A DNA stretch of 64,000 nucleotides from Deltaproteobacteria bacterium. Its GTDB lineage: Bacteria; Lernaellota; Lernaellaia; JACKCT01. Of this stretch, positions 1 to 7,318 are shown piece after piece (the stretch's first letter is position 1; every line of letters begins with the position of its first letter). Under the pieces are notes generated by a model. It worked only from the letters and a program-made list of their open reading frames with translations, was not told the DNA's origin and searched no databases. The stretch is taken from assembly GCA_020633895.1 (NCBI GenBank), contig JACKCT010000001.1, forward strand, positions 186,001 through 250,000, written 5' to 3'. A program made the translations under genes and the position numbers.

Positions 1-1170
1 AAAATGGCGGGGATCGGCACGCTGGCCGGCGGCATCGCCCACGAGTTCAACAACCTCATCGGCGGCATGCTCGGTTATGTGCAACTGGCCGAATCCACGG
101 ACGATATCGAGGACTACCGCCGCAGCGCCGAGGTCATTCGCAACTCGGGCCTGCGGGCCAAGACGATCATCGGCAACCTGCTCACCTTCGCCCGCCGGGT
201 GCCCAATCGGGTGGAGAAGATCGAGTTGGAGACGCTGGTCGGCGAGATCGTCTCCCTGGTCGAGCGGGATCTACAATCTGAAAACATCATGATCCGCACC
301 TACGTGGAGCCGGACGTCACCATCACGACGGACGTGGGGCAACTCGAAAACGTCTTGCTCAATCTCATCATCAACGCCAAGCACGCCATGCTCGGCGGCA
401 TCGGCGGGACGCTGACCTTGAGGGCCGCCCGGGATATCAAGACAGTGCGCATTGACGTGGTGGACACGGGCGTTGGCATCGCCGCGGAGCACCTGCCCAA
501 GATCTTCGAGCCGTTTTATTCCACCAAGGGCTCGCTGGGCACGGGCAACGTGGACGGCTCGGGCCTGGGCCTGTCCTTGTCCTACGGCATCATGAAGGAA
601 CTGGGCGGCGATATCCTGGTCAAAAGTCGCGCTTCGGAAGGTTCAACCTTTACGCTCGTGCTGCCGATAGTCTCCGATGTACAGCCCGAAAAAGGGGATC
701 TGCCGGTGGAGTTGATGGACGAAAAGCCCGACGAGGCGGCCGTGGCCCGAATTTTGGTCGTGGACGACGAGCCGCTCATGAGCGGGCTTTTGGAAAACGT
801 CCTGATTCGGGAGGGCCATCAGGTCAAGGTGGCCGGAAACGGCTACGTGGGCGTGGAGATGGCCCGGCATTTTCAGCCGGATATCGCCATCATCGACGCC
901 CAGATGCCCGGCATGTCCGGCATCGAGACCTATGAAGCCCTGGCCCAGGAACACCCTAAGCTCACGGTCATGATGATCACGGGCAAGGTGGGCGAGGAAT
1001 ACGACCAGTTGGCCAAGGAAATCGACGCACGGGGCCTGCGGATCATCCGCAAGCCCTTCGACATTGCCCAAATCCGTCGGGAAATCCGTTCCATGGTTCC
1101 CGATCGGCACAAGGCGTCGTCCTCCGAGAATGCGGGGGACCATCAGTTCAATGAGGAGGCTCCCCAATGA
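1..1170 (+). CDS. hybrid sensor histidine kinase / response regulator (C-terminal part, 5' end outside window)
   Basis: The reading frame is open at the window edge and begins inside the dimerisation domain: the H-box (GGIAHEFNN, His about residue 13 of the visible part) follows at once, so the sensor half lies upstream. A HATPase_c domain follows, with N box (NLIINAKHAM), G1 box (DVVDTGVGIA) and G2 box (GSGLGLSLSYG). From about residue 250 a receiver domain follows, with the acidic pair in VVDDE, the phospho-acceptor Asp near residue 298 in IIDAQMPG, and the conserved Lys in RKPFD. The protein should autophosphorylate on His and pass phosphate to its own or another receiver. Its stop overlaps the next start by ATGA, so the two genes are translationally coupled. 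The signal sensed is unknown. Confidence 0.93.
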   Translation, partial: KMAGIGTLAGGIAHEFNNLIGGMLGYVQLAESTDDIEDYRRSAEVIRNSGLRAKTIIGNLLTFARRVPNRVEKIELETLVGEIVSLVERDLQSENIMIRTYVEPDVTITTDVGQLENVLLNLIINAKHAMLGGIGGTLTLRAARDIKTVRIDVVDTGVGIAAEHLPKIFEPFYSTKGSLGTGNVDGSGLGLSLSYGIMKELGGDILVKSRASEGSTFTLVLPIVSDVQPEKGDLPVELMDEKPDEAAVARILVVDDEPLMSGLLENVLIREGHQVKVAGNGYVGVEMARHFQPDIAIIDAQMPGMSGIETYEALAQEHPKLTVMMITGKVGEEYDQLAKEIDARGLRIIRKPFDIAQIRREIRSMVPDRHKASSSENAGDHQFNEEAPQ

Positions 1171-1778
1171 AGCTGGTCATCGACGGACAAAACGGCGCGG
1201 GGATGGAGTTGCACGGGGGCGTGACCTTCGGCGAGGTCATCGACGAAGCCCGGCGCGCGGGCGTGGTCAAGGACGATCAGGTGGTCATTGCCGCCATGAT
1301 CGACGGCCGGCCCGTCGACCCGACCACCCCGGAATCCCTGGACTCCACCGTGGGCAATGAAGGACGAATCGAATTGCAGACCGTCTCGTCGGTCGATCTG
1401 TTGTGCGGCTCGGTGCACGACGGGCGAGAGGCCATCGAGCAACTCGTCGAGTCCTGCCACCAAACCGCCGACAAATATCGCGCCGAAAATCTGGTGGACG
1501 CGTCCCTGGCGTTTTCCGCCCTGTCGGACCAGATCATTCAGGTGGTCCGCTACGTGGACGACCTGACGCCCTATCTGCCGGCCGATGACGGACAGACCGA
1601 CGCCCTGGCCGAGCTGCACGCCCGGTTCCACGACGTGCTCTCCGAGGCGGTCGGATTTCAGAAGGACGCGGACTGGGTCATGCTGGCCGACGTGGTGGAT
1701 TACGAGTTTCCGGAAGTTTTCGGCCGGTTCGATCAACTGCTGGCCGACTACGAGACCGCCCTGGCCGTCGTGCGTTAG
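1167..1778 (+). CDS. conserved hypothetical protein coupled to the hybrid kinase
   Basis: This 203-residue soluble acidic protein has no signal peptide or membrane segment. I do not recognise the family. The N-terminal 70 residues look like a small beta-rich fold (MKLVIDGQNGAGMELH...GRIELQTV). The rest is mainly helical, with regularly spaced acidic residues (about residues 75-200). The start overlaps the kinase stop by 4 nt (ATGA), so the two are made together, and a role in the kinase's pathway or in flagellar control is a reasonable inference. Codon use matches the neighbours. Confidence 0.75.
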   Translation: MKLVIDGQNGAGMELHGGVTFGEVIDEARRAGVVKDDQVVIAAMIDGRPVDPTTPESLDSTVGNEGRIELQTVSSVDLLCGSVHDGREAIEQLVESCHQTADKYRAENLVDASLAFSALSDQIIQVVRYVDDLTPYLPADDGQTDALAELHARFHDVLSEAVGFQKDADWVMLADVVDYEFPEVFGRFDQLLADYETALAVVR

Positions 1779-1908
1779 CCCGCCGGCTTTTCAACGATGC
1801 CGTAAGTCAAATGCATGGACCTGAGGCGGCCGTCGCCGGGCGCCATGGGAAAAGTGTTATCGGAGCCTCGCGCCGTCACGGATCGACGGGCCGGGCAGGG
1901 GGAAATCC

Positions 1909-2256
1909 ATGAAGTCGAAGTCCAGCGAAGACCATGATTTTCCGGAGGCTATTAAGTGTTCGGACCTGGATGCCGATAAGAAGATCGTTGGATGGAACCG
2001 CCGACGCGGAAAGGATTCTGCGATGCCCATTTCCATGGATCAAGTTCAAACGGTCTTGGACGCCTATAACCGCCAGCTTCGTGCCAAGGGCCGTCATCAG
2101 GCCAAGGAAAAGACTGAAATCCTGATGAACCCGTCCGTAACGCGCCACCGCAGCCGTTGGATGGAACATATTGGTGACAAAGCTGTTGCCGCGTACAAGA
2201 ATGTCACCTATGAATCGCTCAAGGGCCTGCGTCCGGCGACGGAAAACAACGATTAA
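1909..2256 (+). CDS. small basic conserved protein in the flagellar regulatory region
   Basis: There are two possible starts. ATG 1909 follows AGGGGGA at good spacing (115 residues). ATG 2023 follows AAGGA with a 7-nt gap and gives 77 residues beginning MPISMDQVQTVLDAYNRQL. The shorter form resembles small proteins that often sit next to flagellar or anti-sigma genes in Desulfovibrio-type bacteria (the DVU0524-like group). That likeness is from memory and is tentative. The protein is hydrophilic and basic, with no signal peptide. It lies 27 nt before a response regulator in the same direction. Confidence 0.65.
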   Translation: MKSKSSEDHDFPEAIKCSDLDADKKIVGWNRRRGKDSAMPISMDQVQTVLDAYNRQLRAKGRHQAKEKTEILMNPSVTRHRSRWMEHIGDKAVAAYKNVTYESLKGLRPATENND

Positions 2257-2283
2257 CGCCCTTGGACGTTTTGAAGGTGGCAT

Positions 2284-2907
2284 ATGACGGGTCCGATTTC
2301 GATCCCCGAACGCGCTCTTGTCGTCGATGACGGCGAGACGTTCCGCAATCTTCTCTCCCGCACCCTGACCACCATGGGCTTCCAGGTCGACATCGCGGCC
2401 GACGGTTTGGAAGCCATCGAACTGATCAAGAAAAACGACTATTCGATCGTTCTGTCCGATCTGATGATGCCCCGGGCCGGCGGCTTGGAAGTCCTGCGCG
2501 CCCAAAAGGACCGGGATCCGGATGTGCCGGTCATCGTCATCACCGGCTACGCCTCCCTGGACACGGCCCTGGCCGCCATCAAGGAAGGCGTCTACGACTA
2601 CATCACCAAGCCCTTCCAGCTTGAGGAAATCAAACTCACCGTCGCCAACGCGACCGAGAAGCGCCGCCTGATCCTTCAGAATCAGCAATTGATGAAAAGC
2701 CTGGAAGAAGCCTACACGCAGCTCAAGGAGTTGCTGGGTCGGCGCGAGCACTACAGCCAGAAACTCGACGATGTCGAGCGGGAACTCTACCGCCGGGAGC
2801 GGGAGATTCAGGACGGCATCGCCCTGTTGCGCCGCGCTCGGGAACACGCCCACCAGAGCTACGACAACGTCGTTCCCCTGCCCAAGAAAAACTCCGAAGA
2901 AAAGTAG
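2284..2907 (+). CDS. response regulator with REC domain and C-terminal coiled coil
   Basis: The 207-residue protein has a full receiver domain at residues 9-125. The acidic pair is in VVDDGE, the phospho-acceptor is Asp59 in SDLMMPR, the Thr is in VITGYAS, and the Lys is in TKPFQ. After it comes a charged region (about residues 130-195) with heptad-like spacing that should form a coiled coil. There is no DNA-binding or enzymatic output domain, so it probably acts by dimerisation or protein contact. The start at 2284 follows GAAGGTGG. The receiver resembles those of the HD-GYP and NtrC proteins downstream. Confidence 0.9.
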   Translation: MTGPISIPERALVVDDGETFRNLLSRTLTTMGFQVDIAADGLEAIELIKKNDYSIVLSDLMMPRAGGLEVLRAQKDRDPDVPVIVITGYASLDTALAAIKEGVYDYITKPFQLEEIKLTVANATEKRRLILQNQQLMKSLEEAYTQLKELLGRREHYSQKLDDVERELYRREREIQDGIALLRRAREHAHQSYDNVVPLPKKNSEEK

Positions 2908-3031
2908 TTCGGCACCCCTCAAAAACTTGCGTCTGATCGTCGAGGAGATCCGGCGATCTGCCGAAGAGATCCTTAGTCGGGATTTGCCGCGCGTTTTCCG
3001 CGCGATACTACTATTGGGAAGATTTGACGCA

Positions 3032-4594
3032 ATGACGCCTCATAGCCTGCTTTTGGTCGAAGACGACGAAAACATCCGTTCCGCCTTGGCCACATTCTTC
3101 CAACGCAAAGGTTTCTTTGTGGGGCAGGCGGAAAACGGGCGCGCGGGGCTGGAGCGCTTGCACGAGCGGGCCTACGACGTGGTGATCTCCGACATCATGA
3201 TGCCCGAGGTCAACGGCATGGTCTTCCTGGAGGAGACCAAGCGGCTGCGTCCCAATTCCAAGGTCGTCATGATCACGGGGTACGCCGACACCTCCATCGC
3301 CATCGAAGCGATGAAAAAGGGCGCCAGCGACTTTGTGTGCAAACCCTTCCAATTCGACTACCTGGAACAGACGGTGGCCCGCCTGCTGCCCGACCCGAAC
3401 GCCGCGCCGCCCGAGGTGGTCGCCGGCGAGGAATTGGCCGAAATCCAGCGCCTGAACTCCAAGCTCGAACGCAAGGTCCAGGAGCTGTCGGTCCTGCATT
3501 CGATTAATGAAGCCCTGGAAGAAGCCGAGAGCGGCGAGGACTTGTTCCACAGCCTGTGCGAACTGGCCGCGTCGGTCTGCCGGGCGTCGTCCGCGGCGTA
3601 TTATCTCCACGATCGGGAGACGGGAACGTTGATCCTTCAGACCGCCGTGGCGACCGTTTCCGTGTCTCGGCGGCCCACGACGATCACCCTGCCGGCCGAT
3701 GTCGTCACCAACCTGGAGCGTCATCGCCGTCCCCAGCGCTACGCCGATTCCCACGGCATCGGGTTCTACTCGGGCATCGTCGGCCAGACCAACAACAAGC
3801 CCACCTCGGCGGTTCTGGCTCCCTTCTACGTGCGCGGCGAATACTTCGGCCTGCTGACCGTGGAAGAGAAAAACAACGGCAATGCTTTCGGCGAAGAAGA
3901 CATCAACTACATCACCATGCTGCTCAAAAAAGCCGGCATGAGCATCGAAAACCGGGCCCTTTACGAGACCATTCACCACAACTTGATCTCGACTCTGCAT
4001 TCGCTGGTGTCCACGATCGAAGCGAAAGACCCCTATACCCGCAAGCACTCGGATCGCGTCACGCGCCTGTCGGTGCTCATCGGGCACGAGATGGGGTGCT
4101 CCGAGGACGATCTGGAAACGTTGCAGTTCGCGGGCATGCTGCACGACGTGGGCAAGATCGGCATTTCCGACGCGGTCTTGCAAAAAAGCGGGCGATTGAC
4201 CGACGAAGAATTCGACATGATCAAGCAGCATCCGGTCATCGGGGAACGCATCCTGGCGCCCCTGGGCATGTCGCCCGAGGCCCAGGCGATCATCCGCCAC
4301 CACCACGAGCGCTGGGACGGGCGGGGCTATCCCGACGGTCTGCAAGGCACCGAGATCCCTTTCCTGGTGCGCATCGTGACCCTGGCCGACTCCTACGACG
4401 CCATGACCTCCAACCGCGTCTACCGCGCGGGCCTGCCTCACGAGGTGGCCGTCAAGGAGATCGAGGCCAACCGCTGGACGCAGTTTGACGGCAACGTCGC
4501 CCAAGCCTTCCTGGCCCTGTGCCGCCGCTACAATCAGAACCTCAAATTCATGCTTGAAACCGACGAAGTCTTCCGAGCCGCCGGTAACGAATAG
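3032..4594 (+). CDS. response regulator REC-GAF-HD-GYP, probable cyclic-di-GMP phosphodiesterase
   Basis: The frame is open further upstream, but ATG 3032 begins the receiver domain directly (MTPHSLLLVEDDEN) and follows GGAAGA, so I use it (520 residues). The REC domain spans residues 5-120 with Asp54 as acceptor. A short coiled linker leads to a GAF domain (about 150-315). An HD-GYP domain then shows HDVGKIG (His371-Asp372), HHHERWDGRGYP and the LADSYDAM helix. HD-GYP enzymes hydrolyse c-di-GMP. The catalytic motifs are complete, so activity is expected. A PilZ c-di-GMP receptor lies just downstream, suggesting a local c-di-GMP circuit controlling motility. Confidence 0.94.
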   Translation: MTPHSLLLVEDDENIRSALATFFQRKGFFVGQAENGRAGLERLHERAYDVVISDIMMPEVNGMVFLEETKRLRPNSKVVMITGYADTSIAIEAMKKGASDFVCKPFQFDYLEQTVARLLPDPNAAPPEVVAGEELAEIQRLNSKLERKVQELSVLHSINEALEEAESGEDLFHSLCELAASVCRASSAAYYLHDRETGTLILQTAVATVSVSRRPTTITLPADVVTNLERHRRPQRYADSHGIGFYSGIVGQTNNKPTSAVLAPFYVRGEYFGLLTVEEKNNGNAFGEEDINYITMLLKKAGMSIENRALYETIHHNLISTLHSLVSTIEAKDPYTRKHSDRVTRLSVLIGHEMGCSEDDLETLQFAGMLHDVGKIGISDAVLQKSGRLTDEEFDMIKQHPVIGERILAPLGMSPEAQAIIRHHHERWDGRGYPDGLQGTEIPFLVRIVTLADSYDAMTSNRVYRAGLPHEVAVKEIEANRWTQFDGNVAQAFLALCRRYNQNLKFMLETDEVFRAAGNE

Positions 4595-4691
4595 GGCCGT
4601 AGCCGACACGGGCTGGGAGATGCTCTGCATCCCCGCTCGCTGACGCGTTGTCGGGCCGACCACTTTGCTCGTCGCTTCGCTCCAATTCCTT

Positions 4692-4717
4692 CAGAGCCCC
4701 GAACGGTAGTGAGGGGT
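4692..4717 (+). repeat. dispersed intergenic repeat, family A
   Basis: This copy reads CAGAGCCCCGAACGGTAGTG and on into GAGGGGTC. It belongs to the same family as copies near 34381, 43548, 48064 and the cluster at 62201-62716. It lies about 100 nt downstream of the HD-GYP gene in a 515-nt gene-free stretch. Confidence 0.75.
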
Positions 4718-4867
4718 CAAATTCGAACGTTTTAAAAAACTGCCTTCGACCCTTCCGACCCGCGTTCCGCAAAATCGTCATAAAATCGGCAAAAACCTGG
4801 GGATATCCCCTGTGGAAACACGATGACCAGCAAGCCGTTCACGTTCACTATCTCCGTAAATCGACAG

Positions 4868-4926
4868 TTGACCGTCATAAAATTGTCGGGATAAATTCTA
4901 CATTTTGTCGGGAATATCTCTACATT
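4868..4926 (+). promoter_or_regulatory. sigma70-like promoter overlapped by a tandem 22-bp repeat
   Basis: TTGACC (4868-4873) and TAAATT (4892-4897) are 18 bp apart. Two back-to-back 22-bp units (4883-4904 and 4905-4926) share TTGTCGGGA at the left and TCTACATT at the right, with 18 of 22 positions identical. The first unit covers the -10 hexamer and the second covers the expected start region. The 22-bp period would put two bound proteins on the same DNA face, as for a repressor. The surrounding 4740-5050 is AT-rich and holds no credible gene. Confidence 0.5.
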
Positions 4927-5050
4927 TAGTTTATATCTTATTGAAAACAATAGTGAATAGTTGATTCGTCGAATTTCCGTCGGGAACTTTGGTGCGGATC
5001 ATATTTGCGAATGCAACCGTCGGAAAAACAAATAGCATTTAGTCAAAGTC

Positions 5051-5079
5051 TTGACATCTGTCCGCCGGACTGCTATCTG
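5051..5079 (+). promoter_or_regulatory. sigma70-like promoter of the PilZ-ntrC operon
   Basis: TTGACA at 5051-5056 is followed after 17 bp by TATCTG at 5074-5079, preceded by TGC (extended -10). Transcription would begin near 5086, about 25 nt before the PilZ start codon at 5111. This also argues against the in-frame TTG at 5051 as a start codon. Confidence 0.6.
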
Positions 5080-5110
5080 TCCTTCCACCACGATCACGAG
5101 AGGGGCGGAC

Positions 5111-5725
5111 ATGACTCGACCGGACCGACGTCGCCACGTTCGCGTTCGCGATATGGTGCGTCTGCGCTTTCAGCCGATCGCGTCGTCGACGATCGATGAA
5201 GTCTGGGAAGAGCAGACCTTCGAGCGTGCCCGCGAGGCCGCCCGATATCCCATGCCCCCCAAGCCCGCCGGTCGCTATCTGAGCGAGGAATCGGCGTCAA
5301 CCTCCGACATGCGCCTGATCGTGGAAGCCGTGCAGACCCTGGAACGCAAGGTCGACTATGCGATCGCGATTCTGGATCGGATGTCCGAGACGGAGATGAA
5401 AGAGCGCTTCGGCGAACCGGTGCCGTGCGACATCTCCGGCGCGGGAATGCGTTTCGCCAGTGACACCGCGCCCAAGCCCGACGACGTCCTCCTGGTGGTC
5501 TTCGTGCCCGGCGGCCACACCGGCCGGCCGGTGCATACCGTGGCCCGCGTGGTGCGAGTAGACGGGCACGACCCGGTCTGGGGCACCAAGCCTCATCGGG
5601 TGGCGATCGATTTTGAGCGCATCGCCGAGGAAGATCGGGAGCGCATCATCTCGCGGACTTTCGACCTGCAGCGGGAAGTGTTGCGGGCCCGGCGAACGGA
5701 ACGATCGGCGCCGGACGCCGATTAA
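5111..5725 (+). CDS. PilZ-domain protein with helical insertion (c-di-GMP receptor)
   Basis: The start at ATG 5111 follows AGGGGCGG. The 204-residue protein opens with the c-di-GMP-binding RxxxR motif (RRHVR, residues 7-11) and a first strand. The second PilZ motif, DISGAG, appears only at residues 107-112. In ordinary PilZ domains the two motifs are some 20-30 residues apart. Here about 90 residues are inserted, including a likely long helix (RLIVEAVQTLERKVDYAIA), as in the tetrameric PilZ protein XC6012. The rest of the barrel follows (VLLVVFVPGG...HRVAIDFERI), then a charged helix. It should bind c-di-GMP and act on a partner. The NtrC-type gene begins 13 nt downstream, in the same operon. 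Confidence 0.9.
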   Translation: MTRPDRRRHVRVRDMVRLRFQPIASSTIDEVWEEQTFERAREAARYPMPPKPAGRYLSEESASTSDMRLIVEAVQTLERKVDYAIAILDRMSETEMKERFGEPVPCDISGAGMRFASDTAPKPDDVLLVVFVPGGHTGRPVHTVARVVRVDGHDPVWGTKPHRVAIDFERIAEEDRERIISRTFDLQREVLRARRTERSAPDAD

Positions 5726-5738
5726 GCGGGGATCAGTG

Positions 5739-7136
5739 ATGGCAACGACGATCTTGGTTGTCGACGACGAACGGGAAAGCGCCCAGATGCTTTCGCGCTT
5801 TTTCGAGGCGAGCGGGTACGAGGTGCTCAGCGCGTCCGAAGGGGTGGAAGCGCTGCGTCTGGCCAAGGAGAATCGGGTCGATCTGATGATCACCGATTTG
5901 AAGATGCCCCGCATGGACGGCATCACGCTCCTTAAAGAGATGCAGACCGTCTCGCCCCAGACCGTGGGCATCGTCGTCACCGGGTTCGCCACCGTCGACA
6001 CCGCGGTGGAGGCGATGAAGGTCGGCGCGTTCGACTATGTCTCCAAGCCGTTCCAGTTGGAGGAGATCCGCCTGGCCGTGCAGCGGGCCCTGGACCACCG
6101 GCGTCTCAAGGAAGAAAACGTCTCCCTCAAGCAGCAGTTGCGCAAGAAATATCGCTTCGAGAACATCGTCGGCGATCACCCGAAGATGCAGGAGCTTTTC
6201 CGCCTCATCGAGCGCGTGGCCAATTCGGACTCCACGGTGCTTGTCACCGGCGACTCGGGAACGGGCAAGGAACTGGTCGCCCGGGCCATCCACTACAACT
6301 CCAATCGTCGCGAAAAATACCTGGTGCCCGTCAACTGCGGCGCGATTCCGGAAAATCTGCTGGAATCGGAGCTGTTCGGCTATGTGAAAGGCGCGTTCAC
6401 CGGCGCCACCGCGACGCGGGAAGGGCGCTTCGAGACGGCCAACGGCGGCACGATCTTCCTGGACGAGATCGGCGAGATGAGTATGAATCTGCAGGTCAAG
6501 CTCCTGCGGGTCATCCAGGAGTCGGAGTTCGAGCCGGTCGGTTCCTCCAAGACGCGCCGGGTGGACGTGCGCATCATCGCGGCGACGAATATCAACCTGG
6601 AGCAGGCCGTCAAGGAGCGACAGTTCCGGGAGGATCTGTTCTACCGCCTCAACGTCATTCCCCTGCATATTCCGCCCCTGCGCGAGCGGCGTTCGGACAT
6701 CCCCCTGTTGGTCAACCATTTCCTCAGTCATTTTCGCGAGGAAAAAAATCGGGACGTGCAGCCCCTGGACGACGACGTCATGGCCGCGCTGATGGCCTAC
6801 GACTGGCCGGGCAACGTCCGCGAGTTGGAAAACCTCATCGAACGCATGGTCATCCTCTCCGACGACGGCCACATCCGCATGAACGACCTGCCGGAAAAAC
6901 TGCGCGAGGCCCAGGGCATTCCCGCCCCGACGCACGTCGTCATCCCGGAAGGCGGCCTGGAATTCAACAAGGTCATCGGCGACTACGAAGACCGCCTCAT
7001 CCTCTCCGCCCTGGAACGCACCAAGGGCAACAAAAACCTGGCCGCCAAGCTCCTCAACCTCAAGCGCACCACCCTCGTCGAAAAGATCAAAAAAAAGGGC
7101 CTGGACGAGGTCATCGCGGAGAAGATGGCGGGGTAG
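5739..7136 (+). CDS. sigma54-dependent NtrC-family response regulator
   Basis: The protein has 465 residues from ATG 5739. The receiver domain covers residues 3-120, with Asp53 in ITDLKMPR. The AAA+ domain (about 140-380) has Walker A GDSGTGKE (171-178), the sigma54-contact loop GAFTGA (218-223), Walker B FLDEIGE and the arginine-finger region FREDLFYRLNV. A Fis-type helix-turn-helix closes the protein (NKNLAAKLLNLKRTTL). All parts needed to open sigma54 promoters are present. The gene follows PilZ by 13 nt. A sigma54 promoter upstream of flgC and a second such regulator at 10744 make a two-tier flagellar cascade (FlrA/FlrC-like) plausible, but the order is inferred. Confidence 0.94.
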   Translation: MATTILVVDDERESAQMLSRFFEASGYEVLSASEGVEALRLAKENRVDLMITDLKMPRMDGITLLKEMQTVSPQTVGIVVTGFATVDTAVEAMKVGAFDYVSKPFQLEEIRLAVQRALDHRRLKEENVSLKQQLRKKYRFENIVGDHPKMQELFRLIERVANSDSTVLVTGDSGTGKELVARAIHYNSNRREKYLVPVNCGAIPENLLESELFGYVKGAFTGATATREGRFETANGGTIFLDEIGEMSMNLQVKLLRVIQESEFEPVGSSKTRRVDVRIIAATNINLEQAVKERQFREDLFYRLNVIPLHIPPLRERRSDIPLLVNHFLSHFREEKNRDVQPLDDDVMAALMAYDWPGNVRELENLIERMVILSDDGHIRMNDLPEKLREAQGIPAPTHVVIPEGGLEFNKVIGDYEDRLILSALERTKGNKNLAAKLLNLKRTTLVEKIKKKGLDEVIAEKMAG

Positions 7137-7288
7137 AAGCCTCATCTCCGCTTTTTGACAGTGCCGCGCTCCTGACTCCGTCAACATTCCGTCAAATCGC
7201 GTCGAAAAGACGAATTTTGACGTTTGGCGTCTGCCGAAAACAGCAGCAATATTCCTAGCATAGAATCAAGTCGTCCCTTGGCGCCCCT

Positions 7289-7303
7289 TGGCATCCGTCT
7301 TGC
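7289..7303 (+). promoter_or_regulatory. candidate sigma54 promoter before the TPR gene
   Basis: The sequence TGGCATCCGTCTTGC has GG at -24 and GC at -12 with the required spacing. It matches the consensus except T for C at the sixth base. The predicted start, near 7315, is only a few nt before the ATG at 7319, so the mRNA would be almost leaderless unless the site is fortuitous. Confidence 0.45.
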
Positions 7304-7318
7304 GTATTCTCCGCGCGG

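Noticed and set aside
5051-5110. TTG 5051 as start of the PilZ protein
   Set aside because: The TTG is part of the -35 hexamer TTGACA, and ATG 5111 has a ribosome site.
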